From Jaltomata sinuosa (taxonomy: Eukaryota; Streptophyta; Magnoliopsida; Solanales; Solanaceae), in contig QJPP01005244.1 in assembly GCA_003996215.1 (NCBI GenBank), positions 62,001-126,000 on the forward strand: 64,000 nucleotides of DNA, written 5' to 3'. Of the stretch, positions 48,201 to 60,200 are shown piece after piece. How positions within the stretch are numbered: the first letter of the stretch is position 1; each line of letters begins with the position of its first letter. The notes under the pieces are model-generated. The model was not told the origin of the DNA and did no database searches. It was given only the letters and a program-made list of their open reading frames with translations. The position numbers and the translations under genes were made by a program.

Positions 48201-51200
48201 TGAGATGGAGACCTAGAAACATGCTCCCAACCGATATCATCATTTTCATGAGCACCTGATATGTCTCGACATATTTATAATATGAAACAACAAAACAAAC
48301 TCTAACAGGAAATATATTAAAAATAGCTTATTGAAGAGATACCTCCTTTGGAGGCTGCAACTTCACCTCTTCCAGGTGAGGGATGAGTGGGGATTGCATC
48401 CACACTATGGTTTACCACCTTCTTGCGCTTCTTTCCTGCTTCATCATTACCATTAGGTGGATCTGGTGATTCATCAAAGTATTGAACTCTCTTTCTGTTC
48501 CTTGGTGTTGTTGCTCTGCTTAAATTTCTCCACTGTGGATTTCTTCCTTCCAACAGCGTTCTCCAAAAAACATGAGGTTCTTCTCCGATTTTCACCTCCA
48601 TTTTTTTCTCACCAAGAAGCGGGATATTAGCATTGTAAGTTCCCATGCTCATTTGAACTTTTGAAATAATGGAATGACATATGTCCTTGTCGTCAGAGCA
48701 TTTAGAAATTATTGCAGAAAACTCACTAATAACGTCATTTAAAAGCAACTGCCCTGATGAGTTATTTGAAATTGAGGTTGGAATGCCTCCAGAGTGGTAC
48801 TCATCTAATCTACTGAACAAATTTGAGGCTCCCCACATAAGGGTGTTATTGGGGCTCCGACTTATGCTATGCAAGTTACTATCAACATTCAGGTCCTGTT
48901 TAGCAAGGACAAGGGCTCTTTCTTCTACAGTAAAACATGAATACAGTCGGAAAACACTGATATATTTAAACTGCGAATCCATGGATATCCTCTGGAGTTG
49001 TCTCAAATCATTTGCGGGATTTGTCTCACTATCATATATAATAACACTATCAACTAAAGACAGTTTAATGCTCGGATGGCAAACACGATTCTCTAGTAAA
49101 AGAACAAAGCGTCCACTTTCCTTGTCGTTAAACCTGTGAAGCGAAGCTTGTCTCTTTGACATAACAACTCCTGTCTCAACTCTTTCATAAGAATCTTCAC
49201 CAAATCTTTGACGCAGAAAATCATCCAGAATATCACCTATAGATGCTCCGGTGCCGGAGCCAACAATAGACTGCATTCAAGAAGGACGATTTTGACAATC
49301 AGGCGAAGAAATTGAAGAGAAAGTGACAAAACACTTCCACAAAACTTCGACATCATAATGATGGTGTACTAATGTATGTTTATCAGTGTGTGTATTATAT
49401 ATATACAGGATGATGGTGTCCTGGTGTATGTTTATCTGTGTGTGTGAGAGAGAGACACATACATACTAAGTACTGGTCCACTTCTTCCCATCTACCTAAC
49501 CTTTGGCAGACAAAGTTACCCCATACTTGAGTTGGTGGGAGGTAGAGGTGTGGCAACCCAAACACCATCCCCCCTCCCCCTAAATCCACTAGTGGAATAG
49601 AGCAACCACTATGCTTGATAGTACAAATGGATGGCTGCCCTCCAACATGCCTGTTCAAGTATGATAAGAAAGTGAATTTTAGGTCTAACTCAACCTCAAA
49701 CGCTAACTCATGAGGTGAGAATTGACCTAGACCACATAAGGAAACAACAATGCATTCCCTCAACTTATGTGGGACACTCTAACACCCCACATGCCTAGGA
49801 CTGGAGAACTGGGTCAAAAGATTCCCAAGATCATAAAGGAAACAAAAATCCAATTCCCTCAATCAATGTAGGACATCCTTAAAAAGTGGACTAGTTCTTA
49901 TTTAGGCCAGAGAGATTTTCAGATGGAATGTCCAAGCTTAAAGGCAAGTAAAAAGGTCATAAAAAATGGAATAAGTCATAAATAGATTCAAGAGAATCTA
50001 ACAGACAAATATATAGGAGAAACAACATGATGACTCACGAAATTGCACAAAAGAGGACAGTCTACATTTTTTTCCATGATCTAACTACCAATTAGTAAGT
50101 TAGTAATAATATTTTAGCATCTAAAGAAAACCCCAGACAGTACCCCTAAAACTGCTTAAGGTAGTTATTAGAATAGGAATAGGATTGTATATGGTATCTT
50201 ACATAGAAAAGGATTATAATGTAGTGTCTATAAATAGCTCAATGTAATAATGTAGATACCCAATTCATTAATATTTTTCTCCTTTATTTCTCACATGGTA
50301 TCAAAACCATTGTTGTGCAATATACCAGGAAATTCCGGGAGAAAATCCGTCACTGTGCAATTTATGGTGACTGCTCGCATGAGGATGATGTGGAGGTGCA
50401 GCTGGATACACAGGTCATCCATAAGAAAAATAAAGGAAGTTTCAAGTATCTTGGTTCTATTATCCAAAGTAATGGGGAAATAGATGAGGGTGTCGCACAT
50501 CGTTTTGGTACATGGTGGATGAAATGGAGGCTCACATCTGGAGTCTTGTGTGATAAGAAAGTGCCACCAAAAGCAAGTTCTACAAAGCGGTGGTTAGACC
50601 GGTTATGTTGTATGGAGTGGAATGTTTGCCAGTCCAGAACTCTCACATTCAGAAGTTAAAAGTTGCGGAAATGAAAATGCTTAGATGGATGTGTGGGCAT
50701 ACTAGGAGAGATAAGATTTGAAATGAAGATATCCGGGACAAGGCAGGAATGGCCTCGATGGAGGATAAGATGCGGGAAGCGAGGCTAAGATGGTTGGGGA
50801 ATGTGAAGAGAAGACGCACGGATGCCCCAATGCAGAGGTGTGATAGGTTGGCTATGGATGGTTACAGGAGACGTAGAGGTAGGCCAAATAAGTATTGGGG
50901 AGAGGTGATTAGACAGGACATGACACAGCTTCAGCTTACCGAGGACATTGACCTTAGAAAGGAGGCTATGGAGGACACGAATCAAGGTAAAGGGTTAGTT
51001 AGGTAGTTGAAGTTGCCTCGCTTGGCTGGGTTGGCCTAGTTGTCTGGATTATGTATAATTCCATTAGTCTAGCCTATTTGGTTCTTGTTCCAATTTTATT
51101 TGTTATTTCTATCCCTTCAATTTCATCTCTCAATATGTTCAAGCAACAGTTTTTAAATGGTTGTGAGATGCTACAGACAAGATGAGTCTATCTTACTTGA

Positions 51201-54200
51201 TCCATTCTATATAGGAACTCAAATATGACTCCAAGAATAAACAGTTAGTTCCAAGACAAAGTACTGGAAATACATACCTGAAAAAGGACAACCACTCTAT
51301 GTTGTCGGAGTCTCATCTCCAAAAGCATCTTGTCAAGGAATTGTAGTTTTCCACTTGCTTTTATTCCTACTTCCAGGATTTCAGCAGGAGAAAGCCCTTT
51401 ATTGAAGGGTTGCAGCAATGGATCCAGAATATATGGATGATCACAACACTACAAACAAAAGCAAGCACATATAATTCAGAGAACTATCAATATAGCAGTG
51501 GCTTTCATCGTTTTCTGACGACGAGGATGAATATTAGAAGTTAATATTGTCTATGGCAATGAAACACCAACAGTTCAACGTAATCCTACTTCCAAAACAG
51601 TGCAGTCACATTGTGCCACTAAGCTACTTTTTTTAAGACAGTAGTGTCCGAGCATGCTTACGTACACCTCGACTATTCCATCGGATACCTGCTACCTACC
51701 ACCAGCACACACCAGCACAGGTACCAGGTAACTCTGCCTTCCAGGCTTACAAAGATGGGAAAAAATCACCTAGTACTTTTTTGCCTCCTCCCCTGTAATT
51801 TGAACCTAAGACCTCATGATTCTCCTCCCACTTCATTGACCACTAGGCCTCACCCTTGGCTGCCACTAAGCTAGTTAGTTAATTATCATCAAGATAAATG
51901 TTTTTTGTTTAGAAGCACTCTTTTACTCAATGTTCAATGCCGCAAGAACCAATCACCTTTGCCATCTTCAAGAGAAAACAGAACAAAGAAAAAGGGTAAC
52001 GACACTACCATCATTCTTAAATGCAAAATTGTCAAATGAAATGACACACCTAACCTTTCGCACAGAGAGAAGAATATCACGGAGAGCCCCAACAGGATCA
52101 CTTTTAGAGAAAGTGCGAAGAGCATTAGAATTTGTGAGTAATGTAGCACAATACTGCTCAAGCTGCAAGTCAGAAATCTGAACAGGAACCCAATACTCCA
52201 CAAACTTGGAAGATTCAGGCTTGCTGCAAGGTGCAGTGACCTTTGTGACTCTCTTCAGTTTTCCAAGATGGTCATTGAAGTCAGATTCCACGCCACCAGT
52301 CTTGTCCAGACCAAATTTACATTCGAGCAACGAGAGTAGATTAAGGTACTCAGATGAGGTGATCTGTTAAAATTAGAGGGTCTTGAGGATGATGTATTAA
52401 ATGAAAGCAGTTCTACCAAGGAAAAAGGCAAGATATGGAAGATACCTTCATTGGACCATTAAAAAGAAGCACCCTTACACCAGTAGCAAGCATTTTAATT
52501 TGCTCCACACGAGCAGAAATTCCTACATTTTGGCAGTCATCAATAATAGTCACTTCCCAACTAAAACCGCTCAATATTTCGACATCCTGCAGAAATAAGA
52601 GAGAATAAGAAACACGGCTACAGAACTTTGAAGCAGTAAGAACTTTCCAATTTTTGGGGAAACAGAAGAATTAGCAACTTCCATTCTTTGGGGAATCAAA
52701 TGAAAAATCCATTCAATAAAAAGAAATATAATCTGATTCCAAATCAGAAAAGAGAAACTTTAGGGCAGAATTAAAAACATCATGTGTGAGTGACTTCTGC
52801 AAGTTTCATTTTCTGGCCCAGACCTAGGAGGTTCATCAGCCATCAGGAAATATAGTTTCCTTTTTCTTTAAAGTAAGGCCCCATCAGGGCTACAGTTGCA
52901 ACTAAATAATTAGATGAAACTCAAACCACAAAATGTTTGTGGCACAACTGGGAAAAATTAAACAGCATTTTACAAGTTTCACCTCCTCTCCTAACACGAT
53001 ATTCTAACCAACTCTTCAATCTCTGTGTCTATGATGTATGTCAATGTCAGAATCTCTAATCCATAACTTACAGGTTGTGTTTATACCACCCTATCCATCA
53101 ACATACATCAGGGCAAACCAGAGGCGCACCACCTCCCAGAAGGACTTAATCCACCTGCTGCATCCACTTCAAGTGCAGGCTCAGAAACTACGTGATAGTG
53201 TTGGAACAACCATCCATAGCCTACTGCTAGACCCACCAGTTCCCCGATGCTACACTACACTTCTGCATCTTTTCCCCGATGCAGATCCTAGTACGAGTTA
53301 TCGCCGTCGACGCCACCCTCAGGCTGCGATGGGTCCCATAGTTCTCTATCTCTGATAGGTGGTCCAAGTAGGTTTTCAATGATAATGGCTTCCCATTAGG
53401 ATAGAAGAGTTCCCCCCGAATCTGGTGCCTTTTTTCAAAAAGAGACGTGTCTTGCACACTGTCCGAACGTGCGGAGTTGCTGATCGGAGATACAGGGTGA
53501 GCTCTTGGCAACCGGAGTTGATCTATCTCCCTTTATTTTGGACTAGAAAGTTATATATATATATATATTGTACCTATCTCGTACTCCTTATGTTGTAGTG
53601 GCTCTCGTACTGACTGATACCAGGTCTTGGGGGATCGTTTGTATATTTTGTTCTTTTCCCTCCCTATTTATATATGTATGCTCAGGTTACTCCCTTTATT
53701 AGCCCCGTTATTTAGTATTGTTATCCCGTTCTTATCTCCTTCTCTTATTAACCCGTTGCTTGTCGTTCCGGATCCGGGCTTATGGGTTTGGCTTACCTAC
53801 TGGTGGGTGATAGTAGGTGCCATCATGACCTAAGTTTTTGGGTCGTGCCACAAGGATTTATTGTCAATAAGTTCACAGCAAGAAGCATAGTACAACACTT
53901 GAATTAGGATCTTGGAATTTATTAAAGATGAGAACAGGCTAAGCAGCCCATAATACAGAAGAAAGGACTATTATAGGTGCAGAACAGGAGAAAGAACTGT
54001 TACCCAAGGGTGCTTGTGCTTGAACTTTTTCCTTATCATAAAATCATGACTACCAGAGTGTAATGTTTGGCCTCTCAACTAAGTCAACAACACACTGAAA
54101 ACCCATTTGACTAATGGCATTAAAAGCTTTCTGGCTACAATACTATAAGGGAATAAGCGAATGACAACTTATAGAAACTATTTATAAACTCCAATGCCAC

Positions 54201-57200
54201 ACACAAAAGGACAGAATGACAACATCCCAAGTTTCTTTTACCGACAAAAGAAAATTTGCATTGTTTGGCACCAAAGGAATTCAATGCAATATAAGGGTAG
54301 CATGGCAGAAAACCTTTTCAAACTGAAGCATTACCTAATTATCACAAAAAGAAAAAACATTTTGTTTACTCAAAACGAAGATTTTCTAACTCAGAGAGAT
54401 CCCAAAACTGAATTGGAAGTCAAGTAACTAGCATGCTGACTAATTCCAACATAACTTTAACATAACTATCAACCAAACACATAACAAAGTCTAAATTAAT
54501 TTATTTTTAAAAAAATTGCATGACCTGAAAAGGGGCTAGGATACTAAGTGTGACCTTTGAGTTCAAAGGCAGCAAATTTTCATTAAAATCCTCAATGCTA
54601 AAAAGTACAAGAAAGCTTGCACGAGAAAGAAACCAAGAGAGTAGGGGTGGGCATTCGGTTTTTCGGTTCGGTTTTTTCGGTTATGAAAAAGGGGTACCGA
54701 AAACCGAACCGAATTAGTTCGGTTCGGTTCGGTTTTTTCCAAATTTGGTTCGGTTCGATTCGGTTTATCAAATTCGGTTTTTTCGGTTAAGGGCCTGCTT
54801 AATGGACTATTTTTCTATTTGTTAAATGAGCTATTTTTTATAGTAAAAAAGATTATGGGTGCATTTAATGGATGTATATAAGTCTAGACTATGATTAAGG
54901 TCCCACAGAGGTCATTAAAGATCAATCAATTAACAACAATAATAATCAGTTGGAAGAAATTAAAAGAAAGTGAACAAAATAACACAAAAAGCAAACAAGA
55001 GGAAAAATATGTCCATTTCACAGATGTATATACGCCTAGCCTGTGATGTCAAAAACAGACCTTAATCAGAACTTACTCGACCAAATAGAAAGAAACGGGA
55101 AGAAGAAGAAGAAAAACAAATGAAATCAAAGAAAAGAAAAGAAGAAGAAAAACTGAAAAATCGCCGACGTATGTGGAGCTGGAATCAACGGCGAGGCGGA
55201 CTCTGGTCGGAATCGTCGTTGGACGCTGGTCGTTGGTGCCTCCGCCTTGTCGAAATCGCCGGCACCGCTGAGACTGAGAGAGATTGAGTAACTGAGTAAT
55301 GAGTATCAGTTGAAGTGTTGAAGGGTAGAACCTTAGATGGGTTTGGGCTTAAAAATATTTGGGCCATTTGAAGAGGTTTGGGCTTAAAGGAAAGGATATA
55401 GTATAAAACAATTTGGGTCATTTTCTATTAATTCGGTTTTTCGGTTTAACCGAAATATCGGGACTCCAAAACCGAACACCGAACCGAATACCGAAACATT
55501 TAAAAAATAAATAAACCGTAACCGAACCGAAAAACCGAATTAATTCGGTTCGGTCCGGTTTTTTGGTTTTTCGGGGTTTATGCCCACCCCTACAAGAGAG
55601 ACACTAGAAACACCAAAGCTCCATTCACATTAACAGAGTTAATACACATATTCTTTTGATTACATTTTTACAAAGTTACACTCTTAATCTTAGTCCCAAG
55701 GATTATAGATGTAGCTCACTACAGGTACCACATTTACATTAAGACAGGTTGGGATAAATAGACTATAGAGTTAAGGAAAAATAAGGAATAGGTAAGAAAG
55801 AAAATGCATTTCTTAGTTAACACATACTTGCTCATTGTTTGCCTTCCTTTCTTCTTCTTTTTTTGATCAAGTACACATTGTTTCCCTTTCATTTACATCA
55901 TCACAAACTGACCCCAAATATTAGGTGAAATCCTATTCTTTGAAAACAAATAATCATGTATTAATTATTATCCACAAAGCACCATATACAAATGTTAATG
56001 AAATTTTATCACTTTGCTTGGGATTTAAAAGTTGCTTCCAGCTGAAATTTAATGGTAAAATTAGCCAAAGAAGGAAATTTTTATTCAGACTCGCAAGAAT
56101 CATGCAAGTGCGCAAGCTTCTAGAAGATAGTTTAAACTTTTTGAGGAGAAGCATGTCTGATAGTCTGCATGAATACAGGTCAATTTCCAATATATTCCGG
56201 TTTTTATCCTCTGAGAAACATGAATCCTCGAGAAAGTGGGAACTAAAAATAACGACCAACTAAATAGGATATGATAGAAAAGTAAACAAGAGAACATTTC
56301 ACAAAATGATACACCTTTAGTGGAACATCCAATATCCCTGATGAAAACATCATCACAAGCTACTTAGTTAGGAATCATGGCCCTGATTATCTGTCGAGGT
56401 CCTGATATCTAAAATAATCTATTTTAATCCATACCTCAATGACGGCTTCCAGAGATGATAAAAGCACTTGAAGCATCATGAAACCACCTTCATCATAGAA
56501 CTCCAATGACTTGATTCTCCTTCTAGAATCTCTTCTTCCACTGTACACTACAACATCAGCAGTTGGTGCCCATCGTGTAAATTCAGCTTCCCACTGGGAA
56601 AGTGCACTTGAGGTTGTGACAATAAGGAAAGGACAACAGACATCAGACAAAGATAGAATAAACAAAACCATCTTCATTATACGATCCTGCAAAAACAATT
56701 ATCATATTAGTCAAACCATATCTTATGCACCCATAAATGATCGTTTCAGGTTATTGTCTTAAACTCAAGAACTTGGGGATGGTTTGGTTTGATGTATTAA
56801 TTATACAGGTATTGTAATACATGGATTGTTCGAACAGGGATTATGTAATGATTTGGAATAGTAAAATATTGAAGAGGGAGGTGATCACTACTGGTCCTTA
56901 TTCTTTGACATGCAGATTTGAGTCTCAAACTTGGGATTTCAATTGGCATATGACAGGGATTTATGCTCCAAATTGCAACAGAGAAAGATAAGAAGTTTGG
57001 TGGGAAAGTGGGGCTCTAAGGGTTTTCTCGCAGGACCTTGGGTGGTAGACGGAGATTTTAACAGTCAGATTCCCCTCTGAAAAGAGGAACTGCACTAGAA
57101 ATACCAGATTTATGAGTCATTGAAGATATGGAGCTAGTTGATCTTCAGCTGGAAGGAGGAAATTACACATGGACCATCCGGGGGGATGGACAGGAGACAT

Positions 57201-60200
57201 CATCCAGAATTGATAGGTTCCTTGTTTCAGTGAAATGGAATGATTGTTTCAGGAACATCAAGCAAAAAGTCCTGCCCAGACTTTGTTCTGACCATACCCC
57301 ATCAGTTTTACAGTGTGGTAGCAGGGAACAAAATAAATCATATTTCATCCTTTATTATAGAAGGATGACCAGATTACTTACGTGCAGGCAAACTCAAAGC
57401 TATCAAAGGGAAATTGAGAGAATGGAGCTTAAATAACTATGGAAACCTGGAGATGGGGAAAATATATTCAGAATGGATGTTATTCAACAACAAAGGTGTC
57501 TGAATGAGGAGAAGATGATCAAAAAAGCACCTCTTTAATTTGAAGAGTATGCTAAGAGGGAAAAAATAGCCAGGAGGCAAAGATCCAGGGTGCTGTGGCT
57601 CAAGCAGGGAGACAGGAATACAATGTTTCTCCAAAGAAGAGTCCATGCACATAAGAGGAACAATGACATTGACCAAGCATCAAATAAGAACTTCAAAATT
57701 ATCAATCAAACTCGACACTCAAATCCCTTTCAACTGCTTTGACGTGTAATAATTATATAGCCATCTGGCATCCATTATTTATTCACATTATATAGAATGT
57801 TTAGCAGTATCTCTTTCCCACCTAGAAGAGCATTCCCTGTAAAATGAACTCACCTGGTCATCAAAGACAGCGGTGTTTTGGCACTTCAACCAACACTCGC
57901 GTAGCTTGTTCACATTGTTCAGCAGATTAGAATCTGTTATAAGTGAACCTCCTGCAGAAAGTTCTGATAGTTTGACAAGTGGCCCCTTGTGATTCTGCAG
58001 CAGAAGAAGAAGACATAATTAATATTACAAAGTTGACAACTACTACCAATATATGACTTGAAGCACACAAACACATAGCAAATTTCTTCTGGATTAATCA
58101 TTCAAAATATCCTCAAACAACAGCCAAAAATTTATGTTTAGTGCAGGGACGTCCTACCGTTTGTGTCGATCAGGAAACTGAGGTTGCATAAAAATTAGAG
58201 CAAAACTTTGTGATTAGTTACAAAATCAACTAGTACAAGGCACTTTAAAGTACTTTAGCAACATCAAGATATTTATCACTTATCAGATTAAAGAAGTGAA
58301 ATCATTGGCATAATTTTCAAGCAATATCACAAAAATAAGCACCTTGTCAATTCTCCGTTTTGCCTTTTCACGACGAATATTGAAATCCTTGATGAGGCTT
58401 TCACCATGCTGTGAGTTCAGAAAATTAGCATTCCCCAATTCCCAAGTAGCATACTCATAACCAAGGCCCTTCCATTTCACAAGCCATTCCGACAGGCATT
58501 TGTTATTATCACCTGCATCTTGACCATGCAGCTTGGAGAACATCAGTGATCTTTTCTTCAAGAGACGATGTGGCACTGTCCACTCTGAGATCCACCTCAC
58601 ATCCTAAAATGATGGAAAAGTTGCTACTTGTGAAAACTACAAAAAGGTATTTGCTATGATAAATGCATATCATTCTTTGCATGTGTTAGTGCAAATAATG
58701 ATCCATTTACTCAAGTTGCCAGAAAATATGAAGAGAAGAAAAAAAAACATACAGAAGTCTTCAAAGAAACAAATTTGACCTGATTCTTATGATTATAGTT
58801 TGCAATAAGCAATGGTGCATCAATAAGCAATTGTGACTCTGCAACCCAATGATTGTGTGCATGAGCAAGACCATGGTATTTAACAAGATACTGCTTCTGC
58901 CTATGCGTTCCTAACATAAAAGCAAAGAAGAAAACAAAATAGTAAAGAGCAAGAATCAACAGAAGGCAAGCAATATTAAGAGATATGACACAGGTAAATA
59001 ACTAGGCATATCACATATTCACAGCTCCAGTACAAATGTCTTATGCATGAAATATACTTTTACATCAAACCTTTGGCATCTGCTACTTCCACTTCTCTAA
59101 CATCCAAAATTGATTCTACTCCTTCCGTCACTGAATGTACACCAGATTCAATCTTTTTCTTGACACACAAGGTACAATGCCAAGCTCCTGGTGGAAAATC
59201 ATCTAGTGGAGGATCTAAGCAAGAGAGATGATAGCATCTCTTGCAACCTCTTCCATCGCAGATCCTGAAAAGTATGTTGAGTGCAAATGATAAAAATCAA
59301 GACATAGACATGGCCATTCTAAGCCAAGCTATAGTACTACTTGACAACTATTAGGAGTAATACATAACCCAAATGAAAAATCATTACTGGGTGCATCCAC
59401 AATCCAGTAACCAGAAAAAGTCTTGGGAACAAAAGAAAAACAGAAAAAGCAAATGTGTTTAGGTAGAGCTAATTTTTTCTCAGAATGACATGAAAGATCT
59501 TTATTGACCATCACATAATTGTGCATAATTGTAAATGGTACCCACAGTATCTTTCCATCTTGCTTGCATATGGCGCACATTTTTTCATCACTGCCCCTTT
59601 GAGAAACTGAAAGCGCCTCATTCAATTGTATATTGCATCCTTCTCCAGAATCGAAAAGAATTGCAGCTTCAGAACCAACTCTATCCTAAAATGGAATGCA
59701 TTTGAGCATAAGAAAATTATTAAATATTGAGAAAGCAAATTCATAACAATGAAATAATACTCTGAAATACTTGGTGAAAAGGATATGCACAGCTGCTAAC
59801 CACATAACAGAAAATTTCTTTATTCTAACATGTGAATCCCCTTTGTTAAATGAAGTGGAGCATAAACAGTGAGAATAACTGACAATTGAACTAACATGAC
59901 CCATTACCTGTTAAGACAAAGTGGCAAGGACATGATGATGCTCACACTACAAAGAAAAAAAGAATAACAGGAACAAACTGACAGCTAGTTGACGATTTAG
60001 GACTTCCCAGTTTTTTTGACAACTGAAAAGTTTCTCAAGTTGACTACCATACAATGTGTTGTATTCAGCTGCTTCTCTATTTTTGTTCACGTTTTGTATC
60101 ATCTAGGATACGTGTATAGTTGGTCTTATAATCTCCAAATCTCTCTCTTTTTTGATTGACCAATAATAACTAACCATTAACTGTTTTCTTTTGCGGTCAC

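Larger units (their letters stand above)
51278..57994 (-). other. Degenerate SNF2/helicase-like exons of the MOM1-like gene
   Basis: Five exons (57994-57854, 56686-56435, 52586-52446, 52363-52055, 51448-51278) plus the start of the next (49270-) align with a SNF2 ATPase. Where the Walker A GLGKT is expected the protein reads DDQDRIMKMVLFILSL, so the Gly and Thr are gone. The DEAH block is IDDCQ. Motif Ia is recognisable (PFLIVTTSSALSQWEAEF). YWVPVQISDLQLEQYC and CCDHPYILDP match the linker and start of the second lobe. The arginine-finger motif is replaced by LQRISMDSQ. ATP hydrolysis is therefore not expected, as known for MOM1. Confidence 0.87.

Noticed and set aside
53038..53511. Frames of 94-105 codons on both strands, one Arg/Pro-rich
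   Set aside because: Overlaps an LTR fragment inside an intron; no domain, no conserved start, no splice support.
54642..55592. The TTCGGTT-rich block considered as a possible CRISPR-like or satellite array
   Set aside because: The repeats are irregular in spacing and orientation and lie inside perfect terminal inverted repeats with an 8-bp duplication, which is explained by a hAT element.
56100..56297. Overlapping frames of 65-112 codons around 55925-56297
   Set aside because: They lie in the large intron between proven exons, occur on both strands and show no homology I can recognise.
60177..60200. Extension of the second exon to the end of its open frame
   Set aside because: A GTGACC donor at 60200 gives the phase 0 required by the next exon, but alternatives exist upstream; the boundary is left uncertain rather than extended.
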